Shown here piece by piece: positions 33,111 through 41,719 of a DNA stretch of 42,993 bases (within the stretch, counting starts at the first letter, position 1; every line of letters starts with the position of its first letter). The notes beneath the pieces are model-generated. The model made no database searches. It saw only the letters and a program-made list of their open reading frames with translations, and was not told the origin of the DNA. A program made the position numbers and the translations under genes. The stretch comes from an uncultured Rhodospirillales bacterium (GTDB lineage: Bacteria > Pseudomonadota > Alphaproteobacteria > Acetobacterales > Acetobacteraceae). Location: contig CAIYSR010000144.1 in the NCBI GenBank assembly GCA_903928895.1, forward strand, positions 1 through 42,993. Direction: 5' to 3'.

Positions 33111-33183
33111 CCTTCGCGCCGTCCCGGTTGCGTTTGGCAAATGGCGCAGCCTAAGCTGGGCAATCAAACCGGAGGGAGCTGAC

Positions 33184-34488
33184 ATGACGCGGATGTTGGG
33201 GCGGCGTGGCGCGATGCAGGCTGCGGCGGGGGCTGGGGTGGCCGCGTTGGCGGGCCGGGGGGCTCTCGCGGCGGATGTGACGCTGGCGGTATGGACGGGG
33301 TATCCGGAGCTGGTGCCTTGGTATCAGGCAATGGCCGCCGAGTACGGCAAGGCCAAGGGCACCAAGGTGACTATTTTGAGCACCAGTTTGCGCGAGCATG
33401 AGCAGAAGCTTGCGGCGGCGGTGCCGACGGGGACGGGGCCGGATATTTTCGACGTCGGGCAGATTCTGGGGATCACGTTCATCGAGGCGGGGCTGGTGAA
33501 ACCCAACCCGCCGGCGGTGGAGGCGTTGTTGAAGGGGGGGGCGTATCGGGCTTCGAGCGTGGGGCAGTTCAACACCGACGGCAAGACGTACGGGGTGCCG
33601 ATGCTGTTTTCGACGCCGGCGATGTTCTGGAACAAGGCGTTTTTCAAGGAGGCCGGGATCGACGGGCCGCCGAAGACGTTCCAGGACAAGATGGTGGCGG
33701 CGAAGAAGCTGACCAAGTTCGACGCGACGGGGAAGATGACGCGATCCGGCATGAGCTTGCGCCTGTCGGGACAGGGGAGCGGAATTGCGGAGAAGTTCCG
33801 CTTCATCCTCGAGCCGGCGGGCGGGACGCTGATCGTGCCGAACGGGAAGGGCAAGTTCCATCAGGGGTATGACAACGAGGCCGGGCGCAACGCGTTGAAA
33901 TATTACGTCGATGCGGTGCAGACGGACAAAGTGGACGACCCCAAGGTGCAGCATGATGCCGCCGCCTTCGTGGCCGGCAATACGGCGATGTTGATGCGCG
34001 AGGCGTGGGTGATCGGGGAGATCAAGGAGAAGAACCCGACGCTGGATTACGGGGTGGCGCCAATCCCGGCGTGGGGCACGGGACCGCACAAGACGTTGCT
34101 TCAGCACAATGGATTGTGGGTCAACGCGAAGTCGAAGAACCTCGATGTGGCGTATGATTTCCAGGTTTTCCTGTGCTCGAAGGAGGCCAGTGTGAAGCTG
34201 ACCCAGATGTCGGGCTGGGTGGCGGCGCGGTCGGATGTGGATTGGTCACCGCTGTTGAAGGAGATTCCGCAGTACAAGGAGTTCGTCTCGCCGGACGCGG
34301 GCGTGCAGTTCTATCCGGAGCCGGTGATGGCGGCGTGGAACGAGATCGAGAGCCGGCTGGCGGACAAGCTGCCGGGGGCGTACATCGATCCGAACATGCT
34401 GGATCCGGCGAAGCTGGCCGCGTTCATCAAGGCGGCGGCGGCGCAGACGGACCAGATCCTGAAGCAGAACGACCTCTACGGTTTGTGA
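33184..34488 (+). CDS. CUT1-type sugar ABC substrate-binding protein
   Basis: A 434-residue periplasmic receptor of the UgpB/MalE class. The N-terminus has a twin-Arg-like RRGAMQAAAGAGVAALAG export signal ending about residue 30. The family pattern LREHEQKLAAAVPTGTGPDIF and NTAMLMREAW are visible. The ligand, probably a sugar or polyol, is unknown. GGAGGGAG precedes ATG 33184. It is the first gene of a four-gene run with two permeases and an AEC transporter. Confidence 0.88.
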   Translation: MTRMLGRRGAMQAAAGAGVAALAGRGALAADVTLAVWTGYPELVPWYQAMAAEYGKAKGTKVTILSTSLREHEQKLAAAVPTGTGPDIFDVGQILGITFIEAGLVKPNPPAVEALLKGGAYRASSVGQFNTDGKTYGVPMLFSTPAMFWNKAFFKEAGIDGPPKTFQDKMVAAKKLTKFDATGKMTRSGMSLRLSGQGSGIAEKFRFILEPAGGTLIVPNGKGKFHQGYDNEAGRNALKYYVDAVQTDKVDDPKVQHDAAAFVAGNTAMLMREAWVIGEIKEKNPTLDYGVAPIPAWGTGPHKTLLQHNGLWVNAKSKNLDVAYDFQVFLCSKEASVKLTQMSGWVAARSDVDWSPLLKEIPQYKEFVSPDAGVQFYPEPVMAAWNEIESRLADKLPGAYIDPNMLDPAKLAAFIKAAAAQTDQILKQNDLYGL

Positions 34489-34492
34489 GCGC

Positions 34493-35413
34493 GTGACGGC
34501 GGCAATGGGCGCGCTGCGGCGGTTTTTCCGCCGCAGGCGCATCATGTTGTTTTGCTACGTGGCGTTGCTTCCGGTGGTGGCACTGTTTTTCTACGTGCGG
34601 ATCATCCCGATCGGGTTCAGTTTTCTGCTGAGTTTCTACAAGTGGAATCTGATCAGCCCGCGGCGGCCGTTTGTCGGGTGGGACAATTATCTCGGGCTGA
34701 TGGAGGATGAGAATTTCCTGCTGGCGTTGAAAAATACGACGATCTACTCGTTTTCGACGGTGGCGCTGGCGACGATGATCGCGTTGCCGTTGGCGGTGTT
34801 CTTGAGCCGGAAGTCCCGGTTGTCGGCGTTCTATCAGACCGTGTATTTCTTGCCGGTGATCACGCCGATGGTGCCGGTGGCGATCGCGTGGAAGTGGATC
34901 TACGACTACAATTACGGGATTTTGAATTACGGGTTGTCGCTCGTTGGGTTGCCCTCGGTGCCGTGGCTGACCGATCCCGATATTGCGCTGTGGGCGCTGG
35001 TGATTATGGGGGTGTGGAAGGTGCTGGGCTACAACATGGTGTTGTTCCTGGTGGGCATCCGCAATATCCCGGCGGAATATCTGGAGGCGGCCAGTATCGA
35101 CGGGGCGAGCGACTGGCAGCGGTTCTGGCGGATCAGTTTTCCGCTGCTGCGGCCGATTTTGTTGTACGTGATTGTGACGTCGACCATCAATGCATTCAAT
35201 GTGTTTACCCAGGTGTATGTGATGACGCTGGGTTCGCAGTCCGCCCCGGGGCAGGCGGTGCGGATGCTGGTGTTTGATATCTATACCAATGGGTTCCAGT
35301 TCTTCCGGATGGGGTATGCCTCAGCTGAGGCGGTGATTCTGACATTGATCGTGCTGGGGCTGACGGTGATCCAGTTTTCGCTGGCGCGCGACGATAACGT
35401 GAAGGCGGGCTGA
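34493..35413 (+). CDS. MalF/UgpA-type ABC permease
   Basis: A 306-residue inner-membrane permease with about six helices and the EAA loop EYLEAASIDGASDWQRFWRI. GTG 34493 lies 4 nt after the receptor stop; ATG 34505 is an alternative start. It pairs with the next gene to form the channel of the importer. Confidence 0.9.
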   Translation: MTAAMGALRRFFRRRRIMLFCYVALLPVVALFFYVRIIPIGFSFLLSFYKWNLISPRRPFVGWDNYLGLMEDENFLLALKNTTIYSFSTVALATMIALPLAVFLSRKSRLSAFYQTVYFLPVITPMVPVAIAWKWIYDYNYGILNYGLSLVGLPSVPWLTDPDIALWALVIMGVWKVLGYNMVLFLVGIRNIPAEYLEAASIDGASDWQRFWRISFPLLRPILLYVIVTSTINAFNVFTQVYVMTLGSQSAPGQAVRMLVFDIYTNGFQFFRMGYASAEAVILTLIVLGLTVIQFSLARDDNVKAG

Positions 35414-35414
35414 G

Positions 35415-36257
35415 ATGGGGCATCGGCGCTCGCTCGGCCGCAGGCTGGGACTTTATGCTTGCCATGGCGTGCTGATGCTGGGCGCGCTGGTGATGGTGAT
35501 GCCGATGCTGTGGATGCTGGTGACGGCGTTCAAATCGGCAGCCGAGATCGCGATCTTGCCGCCGGTGTTTCTGCCGAAGGACTGGTCGGTGGCGAATTTC
35601 AGCGGGGCGTTCGAAACGGCACCGTTCGGGCGGTTTTTCCTCAATTCGGCGTTCATCGCGCTGGTGAGCACGGCGTCGGTGATGGCGACGTCGCTGGTGG
35701 CGGGGACGGTGTTCGCGAAGTATCAGTTCCCCGGGCGCAAGTTGTTGTTCGGGCTGGTGCTGGCCACCGCGATTGTGCCGTTCGAGGCCTATATGATCCC
35801 GCTCTATGTGCAGCTGGTGGGGCTGGAATGGGTGAATACGTATCAGGGGATCATCCTGCCGTATCTGTTCATGGCGTTCGGGATATTCCTGATGCGCCAG
35901 CATGTCAGCTCGTCCATCCCGACGGAGCTGATGGAGGCGGGGCGGGTGGATGGCGCGGGGGAGTGGTGGATTCTGGCGCGGGTGATTGCGCCGTTGTCGG
36001 GCAATGCCTTGGCCGCGGTGGGGATTTTCGCGTTCATCCAGGGGTGGGGGATTTTCATCTGGCCGCTGCTGATCGCCAATGACCAGTTGCTGTTCAACAT
36101 GGAGCTGGGGCTGACGCAGTTCCAGTTCGCGTTCAGTGCGGATATCGGCAAGCTGATGGCGGGCTCGGTGGTGAGTGTGGTGCCGATGCTGATCGTGTTC
36201 CTGCTGCTGCGCCGGCGGATCATCGAGAACATGGCGTTGACGGGGCTGAAGGGCTGA
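35415..36257 (+). CDS. MalG/UgpE-type ABC permease
   Basis: A 280-residue permease with the EAA loop ELMEAGRVDGAGEWWILARV. It starts 1 nt after the MalF-type stop. No MalK/UgpC ATPase follows. CUT1 importers in many bacteria share an ATPase encoded elsewhere, so the system can still be functional. Confidence 0.9.
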   Translation: MGHRRSLGRRLGLYACHGVLMLGALVMVMPMLWMLVTAFKSAAEIAILPPVFLPKDWSVANFSGAFETAPFGRFFLNSAFIALVSTASVMATSLVAGTVFAKYQFPGRKLLFGLVLATAIVPFEAYMIPLYVQLVGLEWVNTYQGIILPYLFMAFGIFLMRQHVSSSIPTELMEAGRVDGAGEWWILARVIAPLSGNALAAVGIFAFIQGWGIFIWPLLIANDQLLFNMELGLTQFQFAFSADIGKLMAGSVVSVVPMLIVFLLLRRRIIENMALTGLKG

Positions 36258-36258
36258 C

Positions 36259-37194
36259 GTGCAGGCGATCCTGACGGTCGCGTTTCCGGTTTTCGCGCTG
36301 ATCGGCGTGGGCTTCTGGGCCGGGCGGCGGCGGGTGCTGGGGCCGGGGGGGACGGCGGCGCTGAGCGGGTTCGTGACCTGGTTCGCGCTGCCGGCGATGT
36401 TGTTTGCGGCGCTGGCGCGGGTGGAGATCGCGGCGATCGTCAATCTGCCGTTCGTGGTGGTGTATGGCGGGAGCATGGCGGTCACGTTTGGGGTGGGGAT
36501 GATCGCGGCGCGGGGGATGTCGCGGGCGGGAGTGGCGCACCAGAGCGTGCATGGGCTGTCCGCGGCGTTCGGCAACGTCGGCTACATGGGAATTCCGTTG
36601 TGTGTGAGCGGGTTCGGCGCGGCGGGGGTGTTGCCGGCGACGTTGGCGGTGTGCATTGGCGGCGGCGGGATGATGACCGTGGCGATCGTGCTGATCGAAT
36701 ATGGGCGCAATCGGGGGGGCGGGCGCGGGGTGGGGCGGCGGGTAGGGATGGCGGTGCTGCGCAGCCCGATTTTGCAGGCGGTGGCGGCGGGAATGCTGGT
36801 GGCGGGGCTGGGGGTGACGGTGCCGGGGCCGGTGATGCGGTTTCTCGATTTGCTGGCGGGGGCGGCGGGGCCGTGCGCGTTGTTCGCGATCGGGCATTTC
36901 CTGTCGGAACAGGGGCTGCCGCGGCGGCTGGGGGAGGTGGGGCTGGCGGTGGCGGGGAAGATGCTGTTGCAGCCGCTGGTGGCGTGGGGGTTGCTGGGGC
37001 TGTTTCCTGGCATGGCGCCGATGTGGGCGAAGTCGGCGTTGCTGCTGGCGGCGCTGCCGAGTGCGGCGAATTGTTTCGTGCTGGCGCAGGAATATGACAG
37101 TTTCGTCGAGGGGGCGTCGGCGACGATATTGCTGTCGACGTTGATCTCGGTGGGGAGTGTGAGCGTGCTGGTGGTGGTGCTTGGGATGGGGTGA
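36259..37194 (+). CDS. AEC-family transporter (auxin efflux carrier type)
   Basis: A 311-residue transporter with about ten helices and the AEC marks LSAAFGNVGYMGIPL and PSAANCFVLAQEYD. Bacterial members are thought to move small organic anions. GTG 36259 lies 1 nt after the MalG-type stop, so it is translated with the importer. The pairing suggests it exports or exchanges a metabolite of the imported sugar, which is inference. Confidence 0.88.
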   Translation: MQAILTVAFPVFALIGVGFWAGRRRVLGPGGTAALSGFVTWFALPAMLFAALARVEIAAIVNLPFVVVYGGSMAVTFGVGMIAARGMSRAGVAHQSVHGLSAAFGNVGYMGIPLCVSGFGAAGVLPATLAVCIGGGGMMTVAIVLIEYGRNRGGGRGVGRRVGMAVLRSPILQAVAAGMLVAGLGVTVPGPVMRFLDLLAGAAGPCALFAIGHFLSEQGLPRRLGEVGLAVAGKMLLQPLVAWGLLGLFPGMAPMWAKSALLLAALPSAANCFVLAQEYDSFVEGASATILLSTLISVGSVSVLVVVLGMG

Positions 37195-37291
37195 GGCGCT
37201 GGACCGGGGGTGCGGGGGCGGAATAGACTGGTTGCGTATTCGTGGAGGGGGAAGGGGAGTGGGGCCGAGCGACACGTTCGAGTGCGCGTTG

Positions 37292-37537
37292 GTGACGCGA
37301 CAATGGATCGACATGTTCCGTGGCTGGGATGCGGCAATGGCGCGGCTGATGATGCAGATCGGGCGGATGGTGGAGGCGGGAAGCGCGAAATCGCCCGCGG
37401 TCGAGGCCGAGTCCGCACCGGTCGAGGCGACGCCGGAAGCCCTGCTGAGGTGGTGGCGCCAGTGGCGCCTCCGGCCGCGCCGCACATTGCACCGGACGCT
37501 CCGGGCATGCCTGCGGTCCAAAACAAGGGAGGCGTGA
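37292..37537 (+). CDS. Possible small helical protein upstream of the SLOG gene
   Basis: A frame of about 81 codons ending one base before the GTG of the SLOG-type gene. It contains the amphipathic stretch WIDMFRGWDAAMARLMMQIG and a basic C-terminus. A second frame ending at 37542 also runs here (Ala/Pro-rich end), so the coding frame is not certain. If real, it would be the first gene of a two-gene unit with the SLOG protein. Confidence 0.3.
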   Translation: MTRQWIDMFRGWDAAMARLMMQIGRMVEAGSAKSPAVEAESAPVEATPEALLRWWRQWRLRPRRTLHRTLRACLRSKTREA

Positions 37538-37538
37538 G

Positions 37539-39341
37539 GTGACGGTTGCGATCGGGCATAAGCTGCGCGTGGGGGTCAGTGGGACGCGGGTGTTCGAGGA
37601 CGCCGAGCTGCCGCGGCTGCGGCGTGAGGTCGAGGCGGTGCTGCGTGACATCGCGGCCGCCGCGGGGGGGCAGGTGCGGCTCCAGATTCTCTCTCCCCTT
37701 GCCGAGGGTGCGGATCGGCTGGTGGCGGAGGTGGGACTTGCGCTGGTCTGCCCCCTCCCCTTCCCCGCCGAGGAGTACGCGAAGGATTTCACCGCCGAGT
37801 CCAGCAAGGACGAATTCCGGCGGCTCCTCGCTTGCGCCGAGACGCGGATGCTCGAACTCGACGGCGCTCGTGGCGATGACGAGGGGCGCAGCTATGAGGC
37901 GGTCGGGCGGCTGATTGTGCGCAATTGCGACGTGCTGATCGGGATTTGGGATGGCGGGCCGGGGAAGGGGCGCGGGGGGACGCACGACATCATCCACTAT
38001 GCCGCCCGCTCCGGCCCGCCGGTGATTTGGGTGCACGCGACGGAGCCGCAGGCGCCGCGCTGGATCGAGGAGGCGCTGGATTTGCGGCGGCATGCGACGC
38101 CGCGCGCGGTGAGCCCGGCGCTGGCGATCTACATCGCCCGATTGTTGACGCCGCCGGAACCGCCGCATGGCGGGCCGCACAGTCTGGTGCATCGACGCGC
38201 GCATCACCTCATCGCGGGGTGGCACCGGCTGCGCCGCCGGAAGGTGCCGACGCCGCTCGAGCAGTTCCTGGGCGATGGCGATGCGCTGGTGTGGGGGCCG
38301 TGGCGGCTGCACGCCGTGGTGATGAAATTCCTCGCCCGCGGCAGCAGCGCGCCGTGGAGCGGCCATGCGGTGCCGGAGACCGACGAGGCCCGGGCGTGGT
38401 TCGATCACTTCAAGCCGGCGGACGACTGGGCCGGGCAGCGGGCGAAGATCTATCGGTCAAGCTATGTCTGGACCTTTTTCCTCGGCGCGGTGGCTTTGAT
38501 TTTCGCCGCCCTGGGGCTGGCGGGGCAGGTGTTCCACAGTGTCGAAGCCATTGCCACCTGGGTCGAGTTGATCGCCCTCGGGTTGATCCTGGCGCTGGTG
38601 GCGGGCGATGCCGGGACCGGCTGGCAGCGCAAGTCGATCGAATATCGGCTGCTGGCCGAGCTTTGCCGCAAGCAGCAGGTGCTGGCACCGCTGGCCTGGG
38701 TGGTGCCGCGGGCCGGCGCCTGGGCCGACACCGCGCCGGCGCCGGAGCCGGAGGCGGATTCGCCGGGCGATGACGGGTCGGGCTGGGTGGCGTGGTTGTT
38801 CAGCGCCTGGTTGCGTGAGCAGCCGCTGCCGAGCGGGGGCTTCACCGGGGCGCGGGTCGCGGCCGCCAAGGCGGCGGCGCTGCGCGACCTGATCGATGAA
38901 CAGATCACCTATCACACCACGCGACGCGCCCAGAGCAAGCGCGCCGGGGAGCGGTTGCAGCGTTGGGGCGAACGGGCGTTTTTCGCGGTGCTGATCCTGG
39001 TGGCGATCAAGGCCGCGGTCGTGGGGTTCGGGCCGGAGCATCCGGGACCGGCGCTGGAATGGACGATGGTAGGGTTCGGCTTCCTCGGCGTGGTGCTGGC
39101 GGCATTCTCGGCCGCCTTTGTCGGCATGCGGGCCTATGCCGAGCTCGAAATGCTGGCGGCGCAGTCCGACATGATGCTCAAGGCGATGCGCCGGGCGCGT
39201 GAGCAGATCGAGACCCTCGATCCGGCGAACCCGCTTGCGTCGCAGGACCTCGGCAACGCCGTGGCCGCGGTCGCGGTGCTGATGCTGGAGGACCTGCAGG
39301 GGTGGGCGCGGCTGTTCCGGGCGAAGGTGGTGGAGGGGTGA
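37539..39341 (+). CDS. SLOG-like nucleotide-sensor domain plus four-helix membrane module
   Basis: A 600-residue protein. Residues 8-170 look like a SLOG/DprA-type Rossmann domain: LRVGVSGTRVF, SPLAEGADRL near 52-61, NCDVLIGIWDG and GGTHDIIHYAA near 129-156. Two helix pairs follow (about 308-333 and 340-356; 481-497 and 508-530), with Arg/Lys-rich helices between and after them, resembling SLATT-type membrane effectors. SLOG and SLATT domains are known from nucleotide-signalling conflict systems, where a sensed nucleotide is proposed to trigger a membrane response. AAGGGAGG precedes GTG 37539. Function is inferred; the SLATT match is by layout only. Its stop codon abuts the convergent ccmE stop. 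Confidence 0.65.
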   Translation: MTVAIGHKLRVGVSGTRVFEDAELPRLRREVEAVLRDIAAAAGGQVRLQILSPLAEGADRLVAEVGLALVCPLPFPAEEYAKDFTAESSKDEFRRLLACAETRMLELDGARGDDEGRSYEAVGRLIVRNCDVLIGIWDGGPGKGRGGTHDIIHYAARSGPPVIWVHATEPQAPRWIEEALDLRRHATPRAVSPALAIYIARLLTPPEPPHGGPHSLVHRRAHHLIAGWHRLRRRKVPTPLEQFLGDGDALVWGPWRLHAVVMKFLARGSSAPWSGHAVPETDEARAWFDHFKPADDWAGQRAKIYRSSYVWTFFLGAVALIFAALGLAGQVFHSVEAIATWVELIALGLILALVAGDAGTGWQRKSIEYRLLAELCRKQQVLAPLAWVVPRAGAWADTAPAPEPEADSPGDDGSGWVAWLFSAWLREQPLPSGGFTGARVAAAKAAALRDLIDEQITYHTTRRAQSKRAGERLQRWGERAFFAVLILVAIKAAVVGFGPEHPGPALEWTMVGFGFLGVVLAAFSAAFVGMRAYAELEMLAAQSDMMLKAMRRAREQIETLDPANPLASQDLGNAVAAVAVLMLEDLQGWARLFRAKVVEG

Positions 39342-39827
39342 TCAGCCGCCGGGTTTCGCGGGCTTGCCGTCGGCGGGGTTCCAGGTGCCGTTCTTCTTGA
39401 GGGCCTCGGCGACTTCCTTGGGCATGTAGGTTTCGTCGTGCTTGGCCAGGACCTCGGAGGCGAGGAAGCTGCCGTCGGGGCGCATGGTGCCGAGGGCGAC
39501 GACGCCTTGGCCTTCGCGGAAGAGATCGGGAAGGATGCCGGCGAAGTTGACGTTGACGCCGGCGGTGCCGTCGGTGATGCGGAAGCGGGCGCCGGCCTTG
39601 CCGTCGGACTGGGTTTTGACCACAGAGCCGGTTTCGACCAGGCCGCCCATTCGGAAGCTGCGGCCGGGGGCGGGGGCCTTGGTGGCGATTTCGGAGGGGG
39701 AGACGAAGAAGGTGACGTTGTCGCTGAGGGCGGAGAGCGCGAGACCGACGGCGCCGGCGAGGCAGAGGGTGCAGGCGCCGAGGATCAGGAGACGGCGGTG
39801 TTTGCGGCTCAGGGGTTTGCGGGTCAT
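39342..39827 (-). CDS. ccmE: Cytochrome c maturation haem chaperone CcmE
   Basis: A 161-residue membrane-anchored periplasmic haem chaperone. One N-terminal helix (about residues 12-33), an OB-fold with SFRMGGLVETGS, and the haem-binding His130 and Tyr134 in AKHDETYMP are all present. Its ATG overlaps the ccmD stop (ATGA). It is the last gene of the ccmCDE unit. It ends with no gap against the convergent SLOG gene. Confidence 0.95.
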   Translation of the reverse strand: MTRKPLSRKHRRLLILGACTLCLAGAVGLALSALSDNVTFFVSPSEIATKAPAPGRSFRMGGLVETGSVVKTQSDGKAGARFRITDGTAGVNVNFAGILPDLFREGQGVVALGTMRPDGSFLASEVLAKHDETYMPKEVAEALKKNGTWNPADGKPAKPGG

Positions 39828-39997
39828 CCGCGGTGAGGTCCTTTGGTATCGCGTGCACTGGAGTCGCGGGCGCGGGGATCGATGGCAGCGAGGCGCTTGC
39901 GGGCGCGTTCCATGCGGGCGCGGGCAGAGATGGCGTAGGCCAGGATCATGACCACGGCGAGGGCGTAGGCGGGAATGATATAGGTCAAATGGGTCAT
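39824..39997 (-). CDS. ccmD: Haem exporter accessory protein CcmD
   Basis: A 57-residue small membrane protein beginning MTHLTYIIPAYALAVVMIL and continuing with the basic ARARMERARKRLAAI, the normal CcmD layout of one helix and a cytoplasmic tail. It helps release holo-CcmE from the CcmABC complex. It starts 1 nt after the ccmC stop. Confidence 0.9.
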   Translation of the reverse strand: MTHLTYIIPAYALAVVMILAYAISARARMERARKRLAAIDPRARDSSARDTKGPHRG

Positions 39998-39998
39998 G

Positions 39999-40739
39999 TC
40001 AGGCCGCCTCTTGCGCGCGGGCCATCATCAGTCCGCGGATGCGCCGTTCCATGACCGCGGCGCGGAGGCGGGCGGTGACGATGGCGCCGAAGCCGAAGGA
40101 GAAGCCAGCGACCGAGATCAGCAGGGGCCAGACCATGCCCTGATACATGGTGGGGGCGGAGGTGAACTTGAAGGTGGCGGGCTGGTGCAGGGTGTTCCAC
40201 CAGTCGACCGAGAACTTGATCACCGGCAGGTCGGCCGCGCCGATCAAAGCGAGGATGGCGGCGGCGCGATAGCCGCGCTCGGGGTTGTCGAAGGCGCGGA
40301 TCAGGGCGATGTGGCCGAGATAGAGGAAGAGCAGCACCAGCATCGAAGTCAGGCGGGCGTCCCAGACCCACCAGGCGCCCCACATCGGCTTGCCCCAGAG
40401 GCTGCCGGTGGCGAGGCAGAGCGCGGTGGCGCCGGCGCCAACCGGGCCGATTTCGACGGCGGCGAGGTCAGCCAGCGGGTGGCGCCAGACGAAGGAGAGC
40501 ACGGCGCAGACGGCGAGGCCGAAATAGCCAGCCGAGGCCAGCATGGCGGCGGGGACATGGATGTAGATGATTCGCACCGAGTCACCCTGCTGCCAGTCAG
40601 CCGGGGAGAGGAACAGGCCCCAGCCGAGGCCGACGGCGGTCAGCACGGTTCCACCGATGGCGAGCCAGGGCAGCAGCCAGCCGGACAGGCGGAGGAATTG
40701 TCCGGGATTGGCGAATCGGTGGAGATTGGGCGCGGCCAC
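39999..40739 (-). CDS. ccmC: Haem-handling protein CcmC
   Basis: A 246-residue protein with six helices that loads haem onto CcmE. The tryptophan-rich signature WGAWWVWDARLTS lies near residues 118-130, with YIHVPAAM and WWNTLHQPAT containing the conserved His residues. GTG 40739 is chosen because AGGAG sits just upstream. ccmA and ccmB do not precede it, as they do in many ccm operons; a divergent EVE-domain gene is there instead. Confidence 0.93.
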   Translation of the reverse strand: MAAPNLHRFANPGQFLRLSGWLLPWLAIGGTVLTAVGLGWGLFLSPADWQQGDSVRIIYIHVPAAMLASAGYFGLAVCAVLSFVWRHPLADLAAVEIGPVGAGATALCLATGSLWGKPMWGAWWVWDARLTSMLVLLFLYLGHIALIRAFDNPERGYRAAAILALIGAADLPVIKFSVDWWNTLHQPATFKFTSAPTMYQGMVWPLLISVAGFSFGFGAIVTARLRAAVMERRIRGLMMARAQEAA

Positions 40740-40844
40740 GGGCGGCTCCTGGTCTGTCGGTGCGCGGGACTTTGCGCGGCGCGCCAAGTCCGGAGAGAAT
40801 GGCGCCTTATCCCACGCACGCCCCCTCAATCCAAGGACCGCGCC

Positions 40845-41267
40845 ATGCCCTTCTGGCTCGTCAAATCCGAACCTGACGCATTTTCCTGGGAGCAGCAGGT
40901 GACCCATGGGGTGGAACCCTGGACCGGGGTTCGCAACCACATGGCGAAGAACAACCTCAAGGCGATGGCGGTGGGGGACCACGCATTCTTCTACCACTCC
41001 AACATCGGCAAGGAGGTGGTGGGCGTGGTGGAGGTGGTGCGGGCGGCCTATCCGGACCCGACGATCGAGCCGGGCGAGAAGGGGGATTGGGTCTGCGTGG
41101 ACATGAAGGCGGTGGCGCCGATGCCGGTGCCGGTGACGCTGGCGGCGCTGAAGGCCGATCCGCGGTTCGCGGAGCTCGCCTTGATCCGGCAATCGCGCCT
41201 GTCCGTCATGGCGGTGAGTGCGGAACATTGGGCGCTGATTTGCGCGTTGGGCGGCTATCAGGGATGA
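40845..41267 (+). CDS. EVE-domain protein
   Basis: A 140-residue PUA-like EVE domain filling the whole protein (FWLVKSEPDAFSWEQQ, WTGVRNHMAKNNLKAM, FFYHSNIGKEVVGVVEV). EVE domains bind modified bases in DNA or RNA; single-domain bacterial members are widespread but without a fixed role. AAGGA precedes ATG 40845. The stop overlaps the next start by 4 bp (ATGA). Confidence 0.92.
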   Translation: MPFWLVKSEPDAFSWEQQVTHGVEPWTGVRNHMAKNNLKAMAVGDHAFFYHSNIGKEVVGVVEVVRAAYPDPTIEPGEKGDWVCVDMKAVAPMPVPVTLAALKADPRFAELALIRQSRLSVMAVSAEHWALICALGGYQG

Positions 41268-41608
41268 GACTGCGCGCGCTTGGCCTGGTCAGCGACATCC
41301 CGGACGGCGGCAGCAGGGGCTATGCGCCGGCCGAGGGGGGCTTCACCGGGGTGTTCGCGGTGCGGCGGGGCGATGATGTGCGCGTGTTCGTCAATTCCTG
41401 TCCGCATATCGGCGCGCCGCTCGACTGGACGCCCGGGCGGTTCCTGTCGGCAGATGGGCAGCGGATCATTTGCGCGCTGCACGGGGCGGAATTCGAGATC
41501 GATGACGGGCGGTGCACCAGCGGGCCGTGCGTGGGCGACCGGCTCGACGCGGTGCCGGTCCTGATCGTCGAGGGGGTGCTGCATGTGCCGGAAGACGCAG
41601 GATTGTAG
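41264..41608 (+). CDS. Rieske-type [2Fe-2S] ferredoxin
   Basis: A 114-residue small Rieske protein. Cluster ligands are in CPHIGAPL (about residues 44-51) and CALHGAEFEI (about 69). It resembles the NirD/biphenyl-type soluble ferredoxins, an electron carrier for an unknown partner. Coupled to the EVE gene. After it, 41609-41719 has no gene. Confidence 0.88.
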   Translation: MRLRALGLVSDIPDGGSRGYAPAEGGFTGVFAVRRGDDVRVFVNSCPHIGAPLDWTPGRFLSADGQRIICALHGAEFEIDDGRCTSGPCVGDRLDAVPVLIVEGVLHVPEDAGL

Positions 41609-41719
41609 CGCGCGGGACTTGCGCGGGGCCGGCGGTTGCGCGACATGCTTGCGCCCGCGGGACCCGCTGGGGGGTGGGGCTCGTTCGTGTCACGCGTCCA
41701 GGATGGAAAGATCAGAATA

